NCBI RefSeq assembly: GCF_019710585.1
Contig: NZ_JAIFZQ010000020.1
Span: 372,001-436,000, forward strand
Direction: 5' to 3'
Origin: Arthrobacter sp. MAHUQ-56
GTDB taxonomy: Bacteria > Actinomycetota > Actinomycetes > Actinomycetales > Micrococcaceae
DNA: 64,000 bases
The notes beneath the pieces were generated by a model. That model saw only the letters and a program-made list of their open reading frames with translations. It did not search any database and was not told the origin of the DNA. The position numbers were made by a program, and so were the translations under genes. Shown in pieces: positions 50,290-58,326 of this stretch (within the stretch, counting starts at the first letter, position 1; the number at the start of each line of letters is the position of its first letter).

Positions 50290-50724
50290 CTACTCCTCGG
50301 CTTCTTCCTCGAAGGCCCACTCGAACATGTCGAAGACGAACTCGGAGAAGGTGCCCTCTTCGGACTTCCACTGGCCGCGGGCATTGTTGCGGCGGTACAC
50401 GATGGGGTCCGGGACGCTGAGGTCACCCACGCGGAAGCCCCACGTAAACGCTTCCTCTTCGTCCTCGAGGAACATCAGGAAGCCCTCGTCATCGACTTCG
50501 AGTTCCTCGGGGTCCCAGAAGTAGTGGTAGGCCTCCATCAGGTCCTCGCAGCCGCCCAGGGCCAGGTAGAACTCGCGGAGGACCAGGGGAATCTGGAACT
50601 GGTGCTCGGCAAGCGCGGAGTCGAGTTCCTCGGGCGTCAGCCCGTCCTCTTCCTGCCATTCATCCTCGAGATACTTCGGAACAAGCGCTTTGAACTTCTC
50701 GAGGAACATGTCAGTCATGTTCAT
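50290..50724 (-). CDS. SMI1/KNR4-like (SUKH) protein
   Basis: This 144-aa, strongly acidic protein (many Glu/Asp) has LTPEELDSALAEHQFQIPLV, then LREFYLALGGCEDLMEAYHY and YRRNNARGQWKSEEGTFSEF. The arrangement of helix, then small beta-strands with LREFYLALGG, is that of SUKH proteins. Many act as immunity proteins against polymorphic toxins, and others are housekeeping. No toxin is nearby, so its role is unknown. The gene ends 97 bp from the AbiEi-like gene (convergent). Confidence 0.72.
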   Translation of the reverse strand: MNMTDMFLEKFKALVPKYLEDEWQEEDGLTPEELDSALAEHQFQIPLVLREFYLALGGCEDLMEAYHYFWDPEELEVDDEGFLMFLEDEEEAFTWGFRVGDLSVPDPIVYRRNNARGQWKSEEGTFSEFVFDMFEWAFEEEAEE

Positions 50725-50769
50725 ATCCTAGCTAATCGGGGCCCACCCAAAATGACACCCGGGATGCAC

Positions 50770-51423
50770 TCACATCCCCGGGTCGCTGGGCCGCCGGTGC
50801 CATCCGCGGACAGCCAGCGGGGCCTGCCAGGAGCGGCGCCACGCCAGGACGCGGAACGTGAAAACCAGGGCCGCGATGGCGGCTGCGGTCAGGACGTTGA
50901 AGACCCCCAGCACCCACAGCACTGCGGTGAGCGAGGCGCCCACAAAGGCCGGCAGGGCATAGATGTCCTTCGGGTTGAACAACTCCGGAACCTCATTGGC
51001 GGTAATGTCGCGCAGCAGGCCCCCGCCCACCGCCGTCGTCACGCCCAAAAGCACGGACGCCACCGGATTCAGGCCGGTGGCCAGTGCCTTGAGCGTGCCG
51101 GTCATGCAGAACAAAGCCAGGCCCGCGGCGTCGAACAGGGTCAGCAGGGAGGTGTAGCGCTGGACGCTGGAGAACAGGAAGTACACCAGCACCGTGGCCA
51201 GCACCGGCGGCGCAAGGTATGCCGGATTGGTGAACGCCGCCGGGACCACGGCGAGGATGATGTCGCGGATCACGCCGCCGCCAAGCCCCACCAGGGAAGC
51301 CAGCAGCAGGGAGCCGACAATGTCGATCTGCTTCCGCGCCGCCAGCAGCGAGCCCGAGACCGCAAAGAAGAACACGCCCAGCAGATCCAGCCACACCGGG
51401 GAGTTGTCAAAGGCGAATGTCAT
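50770..51423 (-). CDS. TRIC-type (UPF0126) membrane protein
   Basis: From the ATG at 51423 this is 217 aa with about seven membrane helices. FFFAVSGSLLAARKQIDIVG and GLGGGVIRDIIL are the first half of the repeat, and FCMTGTLKALATGLNPVASV and AVGGGLLRDITANEVPELF the second. GGG.(I/L)RD motifs occur in both, as in trimeric intracellular cation channels. An ATG at 51438 is a possible alternative. It is divergent from the chelatase gene. Confidence 0.85.
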   Translation of the reverse strand: MTFAFDNSPVWLDLLGVFFFAVSGSLLAARKQIDIVGSLLLASLVGLGGGVIRDIILAVVPAAFTNPAYLAPPVLATVLVYFLFSSVQRYTSLLTLFDAAGLALFCMTGTLKALATGLNPVASVLLGVTTAVGGGLLRDITANEVPELFNPKDIYALPAFVGASLTAVLWVLGVFNVLTAAAIAALVFTFRVLAWRRSWQAPLAVRGWHRRPSDPGM

Positions 51424-51484
51424 GGAGCGTCCCGGCATTTTCAAAGAGGGCGGACAGGGCGGCTCCAACGTTACGCTAGCCCCT

Positions 51485-52354
51485 ATGAACAGCCCCATCA
51501 TGATCGCCTGCGCCCATGGGACGTCCAACATCCAAGGGGCGGCGGAGGTCAACGCCCTCCGCGCCGCCATCGCGGAACTGCGCCCCGGCCTCGACGTCCG
51601 GGAAGCCTACGTGGACGTCCAGCAGCCCGATCTGGTGGACGTGGTGGCGGGCCTGCCCGAGGGGGAGGCCGCCGTCGTGGTGCCGCTGCTGCTGAGCGTG
51701 GGCTACCACGTTAAGGTGGACATCGCCCGGGCGGTGAAGAGCCGTCCCGGCAGTGCCGCGGCCGCGCCGCTGGGCCCGGACCCGCGCCTGGCAAAACTGC
51801 TGGACCAGCGGCTGCGCGAGGCCGGGACCACCGATAACGACGTGATCGTGCTCGCGGCCGCAGGCTCGTCCAACCCCAATGCCGCCGTCAGCGTCGAGGA
51901 GTTGCTGGGCCAGCTTCAGCAACTGCGGTCCAACCGGATGGTGGCCGCCTACGGTGCCTCGGCCCAGCCGTCCGTGCCCGACGCCGTCGCGATGCTTCGC
52001 GAGGAGCTCGCCGGGGGTGCCGGCGCGGGGGAGTCGGCGGGAGCGGTCGACGTCGGCGGGCGGGTGGTGGTTGCCTCATACCTCCTTGCGCCGGGCTTCT
52101 TCCACGACCAGCTCGCCAAGGCCGGGGCCGACGTCGTCACCGAACCCCTGCTGCCGTCCCCGGTGCTCGCGGAGATCGCGCTGGACAGGTACGACGCCGC
52201 CGTCGCAAGGATGAATGAAACGCCCCGGGCGGCCGAAGCGGCGGCCCCCGCAGCGGCCGGTCCGGAGCCGTCCGGAAAGCCGTCCCCGGATGCACAGCAG
52301 GGTGGCTTCTTCAAGGCCCTCCGGCGTTTCGTGACGAAATATTTCCCTAGGTGA
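51485..52354 (+). CDS. sirohydrochlorin chelatase (CbiX/SirB type)
   Basis: This 289-aa protein has two CbiX-like halves. IMIACAHGTSNIQGAAEVNA has the metal-binding histidine, and VVVPLLLSVGYHVKVDIARA the second one. They insert iron (or cobalt) into sirohydrochlorin, here for the siroheme of the adjacent sulfite reductase. The C-terminus has an Ala/Pro linker and ends in GGFFKALRRFVTKYFPR, a basic amphipathic helix that may contact a membrane or partner. TACGCT lies 7 nt before the ATG, so the transcript is leaderless. Confidence 0.85.
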   Translation: MNSPIMIACAHGTSNIQGAAEVNALRAAIAELRPGLDVREAYVDVQQPDLVDVVAGLPEGEAAVVVPLLLSVGYHVKVDIARAVKSRPGSAAAAPLGPDPRLAKLLDQRLREAGTTDNDVIVLAAAGSSNPNAAVSVEELLGQLQQLRSNRMVAAYGASAQPSVPDAVAMLREELAGGAGAGESAGAVDVGGRVVVASYLLAPGFFHDQLAKAGADVVTEPLLPSPVLAEIALDRYDAAVARMNETPRAAEAAAPAAAGPEPSGKPSPDAQQGGFFKALRRFVTKYFPR

Positions 52355-52372
52355 CTTCGCGTTTCCGGGCCT

Positions 52373-52402
52373 TTGTGACGCAATTCGGGGGCGCCCTACA
52401 GT
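52373..52402 (+). promoter_or_regulatory. leaderless-type promoter of the sulfite-reductase operon
   Basis: TTGTGA (52373-52378), an 18-bp spacer and TACAGT (52397-52402) are followed by 6 nt and the ATG at 52409. A TGTGACGCA box overlaps the -35 and recurs upstream of ssuA and cysG. Confidence 0.65.
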
Positions 52403-52408
52403 CGATGC

Positions 52409-54154
52409 ATGACTGATACAGCTCTAGCCGGAGCGTCCGCGGACTCCGCTGCCCCCAAGCGCCCCGCCCGCCCGTCCCGCCCTGCCGCAAAGCCGCACGG
52501 GCAGTGGAAGGTTGACGGAAAAACGCCGCTGAACGCCAACGAAACCTGGAAGCAGGAAGACGACGGCCTCAACGTGCGCGAGCGTATCGAGACGATTTAC
52601 GCCAAGGAGGGCTTCGACGCCATCCCCGGCCAGGACCTGCACGGCCGTTTCCGCTGGTGGGGCCTGTACACCCAGCGCAAGCAGGGGATCGACGGCGGCA
52701 AGACCGCAACGCTTGAGCCGCACGAGCTCGAGGACAAGTACTTCATGCTCCGCGTCAGGATCGACGGCGGCGCCCTCACCACCGAGCAGCTGCGCGTCAT
52801 CGGCCAGATCTCGGTGGACTTTGCCCGGGACTCCGCGGACATCACCGACCGCCAGAACATCCAGCTGCACTGGATCGAGGTGGAGAACGTCCCCGAGATC
52901 TGGCGCCGGCTGGAGGCCGTTGGCCTGTCCACCACCGAGGCGTGCGGCGACGTTCCCCGCGTCATCCTGGGCTCGCCCGTGGCCGGCATCGCCAAGGACG
53001 AGATCATCGACCCCACACCGCTTATTGCGGAGCTGGCGGAACGCTTCATCGGCAACCCGATCGTGTCCAACCTGCCCCGCAAGTACAAGACCGCCATCAC
53101 CGGCCACCCCAGCCAGGATGTGGTCCACGAGATCAACGACTGCGCCTTCGTGGGTGTCCGCCACCCCGAATTCGGCGCCGGCTACGACCTCTGGGTGGGC
53201 GGCGCGCTGTCCACCAACCCGATGCTCGGCAAGCGCCTGGGCGCCTTTGTGAAGCCGGAGCAGGCCGCCGACGTGTGGCTCGGCGTCACCAGCATCTTCC
53301 GCGACTACGGCTACCGCCGCATGCGCACCAAGGCCCGCCTGAAGTTCCTCCTGGCCGACTGGGGGACCGAGAAGTTCCGCCAGGTCCTGGAGGACGAATA
53401 CCTCGGCTACAAGCTGGCCGACGGCCCGGCCGCCCCGAAGGCCGCCACCCCCGGTGACCACGTGGGCGTGCACGAGCAGAAGGACGGCAAGTTCTTCATC
53501 GGCGCCACCCCGCTGGCCGGCCGCCTGGCTGGCTCGTCCCTGGTCAAGCTCGCGGACACCCTCGAGGCCCGCGGCTCCTACCGGCTGCGCACCACCCCGC
53601 ACCAGAAGATCGTGGTCCTGGATGTCGAAAAGGAGCACGTGGAGCCGCTCATCGCCGAGCTTGACGCCCTGGGCCTGTCCGCCCGCCCCTCCGTGTTCCG
53701 CCGCGGGACCATCGCCTGCACCGGCATCGAGTACTGCAAGCTGGCCATCGTCGAGACCAAGATGACCGCCGCCAGCGCGGTTGCAGAGCTGGAACGCCGC
53801 CTGGCCGACCTCGCGGACTCCGGCCAGCTGCCGCAGGCCCTGTCGCTGCACATCAACGGCTGCCCCAACTCCTGCGCCCGCATCCAGACGGCGGACATCG
53901 GCCTCAAGGGCATGATGCTGCCAACGCCCGACGGCGACCCCTCCCCGGGTTTCCAGGTCCACCTGGGCGGCGGGCTGGCCAACAACGAGCGCGAGGAAGC
54001 CGGCCTGGGCCGCACCGTGCGCGGCTTGAAGGTGTACGTCGACGACCTGCCCGACTATGTGGAACGCGTGGTGCGCCGGTTCGTCGCCGACCGTGCCGAA
54101 GGCCAGACCTTCGCCGAATGGGCCCACGCAGCAGACGAGGAGGCACTGCAGTAA
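52409..54154 (+). CDS. sir: ferredoxin-type sulfite (nitrite) reductase
   Basis: This 581-aa siroheme and iron-sulfur enzyme reduces sulfite to sulfide. DRQNIQLHWIEVENVPEIWR is the siroheme-contact block, RRGTIACTGIEYCKLAIVET has the first two cluster cysteines (about residues 436 and 442), and INGCPNSCARIQTADIGLKG has the second pair (about 484-488). The Lys/Arg residues of the siroheme pocket are in place. In actinobacteria this group is SirA/NirA-like and mainly a sulfite reductase; adjacent cysH and cysD support that. The stop codon overlaps the cysH start by 1 bp. Confidence 0.93.
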   Translation: MTDTALAGASADSAAPKRPARPSRPAAKPHGQWKVDGKTPLNANETWKQEDDGLNVRERIETIYAKEGFDAIPGQDLHGRFRWWGLYTQRKQGIDGGKTATLEPHELEDKYFMLRVRIDGGALTTEQLRVIGQISVDFARDSADITDRQNIQLHWIEVENVPEIWRRLEAVGLSTTEACGDVPRVILGSPVAGIAKDEIIDPTPLIAELAERFIGNPIVSNLPRKYKTAITGHPSQDVVHEINDCAFVGVRHPEFGAGYDLWVGGALSTNPMLGKRLGAFVKPEQAADVWLGVTSIFRDYGYRRMRTKARLKFLLADWGTEKFRQVLEDEYLGYKLADGPAAPKAATPGDHVGVHEQKDGKFFIGATPLAGRLAGSSLVKLADTLEARGSYRLRTTPHQKIVVLDVEKEHVEPLIAELDALGLSARPSVFRRGTIACTGIEYCKLAIVETKMTAASAVAELERRLADLADSGQLPQALSLHINGCPNSCARIQTADIGLKGMMLPTPDGDPSPGFQVHLGGGLANNEREEAGLGRTVRGLKVYVDDLPDYVERVVRRFVADRAEGQTFAEWAHAADEEALQ

Positions 54155-54882
54155 TGGCAAAGCATCTCGCACCCGCACCTGCCAAGCGCCCCAAGGAGGA
54201 GCTGAAGGCCCTGGCCGAAGCCGGCGCCGCCGAGCTCGGCTGGGACGCACCCGCGCGCGACGTGATCGCCTGGGTGGAGCGCAACTTCGACCTGCCTGCC
54301 GTCGCCGTCGCGTGCTCCATGGCCGACGCCGTCCTGCCGGCCCTGGTCGCGGACCAGATGCCCGGCGTCGACGTCCTGTTCCTGGAGACCGGCTACCACT
54401 TCCCGGAAACCTACGCCACGCGTGACGAGGTGGCCGCGAACCTCCGCGTCAACGTGGTGGACGTCCTCCCGGAGAACACCGTGGAGCAGCAGGACCGGCT
54501 CCTCGGCAAGGACCTCTTCGCCCGCGACGCCGCCCAGTGCTGCGCCCTCCGCAAGGTGGCCCCGCTGCAGCGCACCCTGGCCGGCTACGAGCTGTGGTTC
54601 ACCGGCGTCCGCCGCGACGAGGCCCCCACCCGCACCAACACGCCGCTGGTCACGTGGGACGAGAAGAACGGCCTGGTCAAGGTCAACCCGATGGCCGCCT
54701 GGACGTTCGACCAGCTGGTCCAGTACTCCGACGACAACCTCCTGCCCGTCAACCCGCTCCTTTCCCAGGGCTACCCCTCCATTGGCTGCCAGCCCTGCAC
54801 CCGCAAGGTGGCACCCGGCGAGGATCCCCGCGCCGGCCGCTGGGCAGGTTCCGACAAGACAGAATGCGGACTACACGTATGA
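54154..54882 (+). CDS. cysH: APS/PAPS reductase (CysH)
   Basis: This 242-aa enzyme reduces activated sulfate to sulfite. AVACSMADAVLPALVADQMP replaces the classical PP loop, FLETGYHFPETY, CCALRKVAPLQRTL, CQPCTRKVAPGEDPRAGRWA and ECGLHV carry the catalytic and cluster cysteines. The CC...CxxC pattern is that of APS reductases with a 4Fe-4S cluster. No cysC (APS kinase) is in the window, which supports direct use of APS. The start overlaps the sulfite-reductase stop and the end overlaps cysD (ATGA). Confidence 0.92.
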   Translation: MAKHLAPAPAKRPKEELKALAEAGAAELGWDAPARDVIAWVERNFDLPAVAVACSMADAVLPALVADQMPGVDVLFLETGYHFPETYATRDEVAANLRVNVVDVLPENTVEQQDRLLGKDLFARDAAQCCALRKVAPLQRTLAGYELWFTGVRRDEAPTRTNTPLVTWDEKNGLVKVNPMAAWTFDQLVQYSDDNLLPVNPLLSQGYPSIGCQPCTRKVAPGEDPRAGRWAGSDKTECGLHV

Positions 54883-55823
54883 GCACTTACCTATCCGAGG
54901 AGACCCAGGTGACTGACGCCGCCGTATCCACGCGCCTGTCCAGCCTGGACACCCTCGAATCCGAAGCGATCCATATCATCCGCGAGGTTGTTGCCGAGTT
55001 CGAGAAGCCTGCGCTGCTGTTCTCCGGCGGCAAGGACTCGGTTGTGATGCTGCACCTGGCCACCAAAGCGTTCTGGCCGGGCAAGGTGCCGTTCCCCGTG
55101 CTGCACGTGGATACCGGCCACAACTTCCCCGAGGTCATCGAGTTCCGCGACCGCACCGTGGAGCGGCTGGGCCTGAAGCTCGTGGTCGGCTCCGTGCAGG
55201 AGTTCATCGACCGCGGCGAGCTGGCCGAGCGCGCCGACGGCACCCGGAACCCGCTGCAGACCGTCCCGCTGCTGGACGCCATCCAGCAGAACAAGTTCGA
55301 CGCCGTCTTCGGCGGCGGCCGCCGCGACGAGGATAAGGCCCGCGCCAAGGAGCGCATCTTGAGCCTGCGCGACGAATTCGGCCAGTGGGATCCGCGCAAC
55401 CAGCGCCCCGAACTCTGGAACCTGTACAACGGCCGCCACACCGTGGGCCAGCACGTCCGCGCGTTCCCCATCAGCAACTGGACCGAACTGGACATCTGGC
55501 GCTACATCGAGCGCGAGAACATCGAGCTGCCGGGCCTGTACTACGCCCACGAGCGCGAGGTTTTCGCCCGCGACGGCATGTGGCGCGCCGTTGGTGAAGT
55601 TTCCCAGCCGCGCCCCGATGAGGAAGTCATCACCAAGACCGTTCGCTACCGCACCGTGGGTGACATGTCCTGCACCGGTGCCGTCGAGTCGAACGCCTTC
55701 ACGGTGTCCGACGTGGTGGTTGAAGTCGCCGCCTCCACCCTGACCGAACGTGGCGCCACCCGGGCAGATGACCGCATCTCCGAGGCCGCCATGGAAGACC
55801 GCAAGAAGGACGGGTATTTCTAA
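54879..55823 (+). CDS. cysD: sulfate adenylyltransferase subunit 2 (CysD)
   Basis: This 314-aa subunit makes APS from sulfate and ATP. LLFSGGKDSVVMLHLATKAF is the PP-loop ATP pyrophosphatase motif (about residues 46-65). HVDTGHNFPEVIEFRD and FGGGRRDEDKARAKERILSL are conserved CysD blocks. The ATG overlaps the cysH stop by 4 bp. Forms a complex with CysN. Confidence 0.95.
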   Translation: MSTYLSEETQVTDAAVSTRLSSLDTLESEAIHIIREVVAEFEKPALLFSGGKDSVVMLHLATKAFWPGKVPFPVLHVDTGHNFPEVIEFRDRTVERLGLKLVVGSVQEFIDRGELAERADGTRNPLQTVPLLDAIQQNKFDAVFGGGRRDEDKARAKERILSLRDEFGQWDPRNQRPELWNLYNGRHTVGQHVRAFPISNWTELDIWRYIERENIELPGLYYAHEREVFARDGMWRAVGEVSQPRPDEEVITKTVRYRTVGDMSCTGAVESNAFTVSDVVVEVAASTLTERGATRADDRISEAAMEDRKKDGYF

Positions 55824-57238
55824 TGACCACCGAAACTGTTGTGTCCGGCGCTGCCGGTGGCCTGGAAGCAGCCCTGCCCACCACCCTCTTCCGCTTCGCC
55901 ACTGCGGGATCGGTCGACGACGGCAAGTCCACCCTGGTGGGCCGCCTCCTCCACGATTCCAAAGCGATCCTGGCTGACCAGCTCGATGCCGTGGCCCGCA
56001 CCTCGGCCGACCGCGGCTTCGGCGGGGAAAAGGGTGGCATCGACCTCGCCCTGCTCACCGACGGCCTGCGTGCCGAGCGCGAACAGGGCATCACCATCGA
56101 CGTGGCCTACCGCTACTTCGCCACAGACCGCCGCAGCTTCATCCTTGCCGACTGCCCCGGGCACGTGCAGTACACCAAGAACACGGTGACCGGTGCGTCC
56201 ACTGCGGATGCCGTCGTCGTCCTCATTGACGCCCGCAAGGGTGTCCTGGAGCAGACCCGCCGGCACCTGTCCGTGCTGCAGCTGCTGCGCGTGGCGCACG
56301 TGATCGTGGCCGTGAACAAGATCGACCTGGTGGACTTCAGCGAGTCCGTGTTCCGCGGGATCGAAGCCGACGTGCAGCAGGTGGGCCGCGAGCTGGGCCT
56401 GGGCTCGGACGGCATTTCCGACCTGCTGGTGGTCCCCGTGTCGGCGCTGGACGGCGACAACGTGGTGGAGCGCTCCGAGCGAACCCCCTGGTACACCGGT
56501 CCCGCGCTGCTGGAGGTCCTCGAGACCCTCCCGGCCGCGGACGAACTCGAAAGCCACCTGGAAAGCTTCCGCTTCCCGGTGCAGCTGGTCATCCGGCCGC
56601 AGGGCGCGCTGGCGCCGGACGCCGTCGCAGCCGGGCTGGATGTTGAGGCCTACCGCGACTACCGCGCGTACGCCGGCCAGATCACTGAAGGCTCCGTGAA
56701 AGTGGGGGACCAGGTCTCCGTGCTGACGCCTGGCCAGGACCCGCGCACCACCACCGTGGTGGGCATCGACTTCGCCGGCGCCTCGCTGGAGGAAGCTGCC
56801 GCCCCGCAGTCGGTGGCCATCCGCCTGGCTGACGAGTTCGACGTCGCCCGCGGTGACACCATTGCCGCCGCCGGCACCGTCCGCGAAGCCTCCGCCGACC
56901 TGTACGCGGCCCTGTGCTGGCTGTCCCCGAAGCCGCTGCGCGAGGGCCAGAAGGTCTTGGTCAAGCACGGCACCCGCACCGTCCAGGCGATGGTCCGCAG
57001 CGTGTCCGGCAAGCTGGACCTGTCCACCTTCAAGCTGGAGGGCGCCTCCAACCTGGAGCTGAACGACATCGGCCACGCGCAGCTCCGCCTCGCCGCGCCG
57101 CTGCCGCTGGAGAACTACCTGCACCACCGCCGCACCGGCGCGTTCCTGGTGATCGACCCGCTGGACGGCAACACGCTGGCCGCCGGGCTGGTCAAGGACC
57201 ACCCGGGCGACCACGAGGACGAGCGCTACAGCATCTAG
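55823..57238 (+). CDS. cysN: sulfate adenylyltransferase subunit 1, GTPase (CysN)
   Basis: This 471-aa GTPase drives APS synthesis. GSVDDGKSTLVGRLLHDSKA is the G1 P-loop, DCPGHVQYTKNTVTGASTAD the G3 block, and VNKIDLVDF the G4. The C-terminal beta-barrels (about 230-440) are as in EF-Tu-type proteins. No APS-kinase domain is fused, unlike CysNC. It ends the sulfite-reductase operon and is followed by a 16-bp-arm terminator. Confidence 0.94.
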   Translation: MTTETVVSGAAGGLEAALPTTLFRFATAGSVDDGKSTLVGRLLHDSKAILADQLDAVARTSADRGFGGEKGGIDLALLTDGLRAEREQGITIDVAYRYFATDRRSFILADCPGHVQYTKNTVTGASTADAVVVLIDARKGVLEQTRRHLSVLQLLRVAHVIVAVNKIDLVDFSESVFRGIEADVQQVGRELGLGSDGISDLLVVPVSALDGDNVVERSERTPWYTGPALLEVLETLPAADELESHLESFRFPVQLVIRPQGALAPDAVAAGLDVEAYRDYRAYAGQITEGSVKVGDQVSVLTPGQDPRTTTVVGIDFAGASLEEAAAPQSVAIRLADEFDVARGDTIAAAGTVREASADLYAALCWLSPKPLREGQKVLVKHGTRTVQAMVRSVSGKLDLSTFKLEGASNLELNDIGHAQLRLAAPLPLENYLHHRRTGAFLVIDPLDGNTLAAGLVKDHPGDHEDERYSI

Positions 57239-57249
57239 TTTTCCCCCGG

Positions 57250-57309
57250 ATCGCCGGAACCCTGCAGGGCCGCCGTATCGTTACGGCTTCCCGGCAGGGT
57301 TCCGGCGAT
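57250..57309 (+). terminator. terminator of the sulfate assimilation operon
   Basis: A perfect 16-bp inverted repeat ATCGCCGGAACCCTGC (57250-57265) and its complement (57294-57309) enclose a second GCCGTA/TACGGC stem. It lies 12 bp after cysN. The U-tract is short. Confidence 0.75.
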
Positions 57310-57450
57310 TTGGCGTTTCTGCGGCATCCCGCACGTTAACCACAAAGGTTCGCCCGGGATGTTCCGTGGCTTGTAACCCGCGTGGGAAGCTCAGGCATTG
57401 CTTTGTCGATGCCCGGGCCTGAACGCCTTGGCAGGTTCTCAGGAGGCGGG

Positions 57451-58224
57451 ATGGAAACGGTCCAGCGGTGGTCCACGCGGGCGGCTGATGCTTTCAGGCG
57501 TGATTCCCAAGCCTGGGGAATTCCCCGGCGCCAGGCGAAGCTCCTCGCGCTGCTACCGTTGATCCTCGCCGTTGCCGTCGCGGCCACGGTCCCCTTCAAG
57601 GAGTTCTATCTCTGGCTGGTGGACGAGGACCACCCGATCGAATGGCTCCAGTTTGCCTGCCTGGTGGCCGCCATCGTTTTCCTGGGCTTCCTCGCCTTCA
57701 GGCTGTACCGGAGGGGGCAGAAGGGGATGGCGGTGCTGTATGCGGTAATCACCGTCGGCGTCGTGTTCCTGGCGGGCGAGGAGATCTCCTGGGGCCAGCG
57801 CATCTTCGGCTGGCAAACCCCCGCATCCCTGGAAGCCATCAACCGCCAGGACGAGACCAACCTGCACAACATCCGGGGCGTGCAGGAGTTCGTCCCGGCG
57901 GCCATGCTCGTGGCAAGCCTCTACGGCGCCTGTGCCCCGCTGGTAGCGGCGTGGCTGGGGGAGCGGTGGAAGAGTGTGGCGTCCAAGCGCCTGCTCGTCC
58001 CGCCTCTCTGCCTGGTGCCGGCGTTCCTGCTGGCCGCAGCGTACCGGCTCTTCCGCCTGCTGATCTGGCCGGAGCCTACGTTCGTCATCTCCGAATATGG
58101 CGAAGTGCTGGAGCTGACCCTCTACTTTGGGCTCGCCGCGTTCAGCTGGTTCAACGTGCGCCACCTGCTGGAGGCACAGCCCACCGTCCGGGCGGTGCGC
58201 CACCGCGTGCCCCGCACCCCGTAG
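57451..58224 (+). CDS. membrane protein of unknown function
   Basis: From the ATG at 57451 (AGGAGG 5 nt upstream) this is 257 aa with about six membrane helices. Between helices 3 and 4 is FLAGEEISWGQRIFGWQTPA, followed by INRQDETNLHNIRGVQEFVP, a conserved-looking loop with polar residues that may be a catalytic or ligand site. No family is recognised with confidence. The gene lies between the sulfate operon terminator and rtcB. Confidence 0.7.
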   Translation: METVQRWSTRAADAFRRDSQAWGIPRRQAKLLALLPLILAVAVAATVPFKEFYLWLVDEDHPIEWLQFACLVAAIVFLGFLAFRLYRRGQKGMAVLYAVITVGVVFLAGEEISWGQRIFGWQTPASLEAINRQDETNLHNIRGVQEFVPAAMLVASLYGACAPLVAAWLGERWKSVASKRLLVPPLCLVPAFLLAAAYRLFRLLIWPEPTFVISEYGEVLELTLYFGLAAFSWFNVRHLLEAQPTVRAVRHRVPRTP

Positions 58225-58290
58225 GTTCCCGCCGGAGATCCACCGGCCTTAGCTTTCCGGCCTTGGTCCTCCGGCCTGCGCCGCCACGTC

Positions 58291-58322
58291 TTGCCTCCTC
58301 GTATGGTTGTCCGAGGAGGCAA
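58291..58322 (+). promoter_or_regulatory. perfect palindrome spanning the rtcB ribosome-binding site
   Basis: TTGCCTCCTCG (58291-58301) and CGAGGAGGCAA (58312-58322) are perfect complements around a 10-nt loop that starts TATGGT. The right arm contains the GAGGAGG ribosome-binding site of rtcB, 4 nt before the ATG. It could be an RNA hairpin hiding the site, or a DNA operator around a TATGGT -10 box. Confidence 0.75.
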
Positions 58323-58326
58323 AGCC

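Noticed and set aside
52424..54250. 608-codon open frame antisense to the sulfite reductase
   Set aside because: Composition is typical of an antisense shadow, and the plus-strand enzyme is complete with all cluster cysteines.
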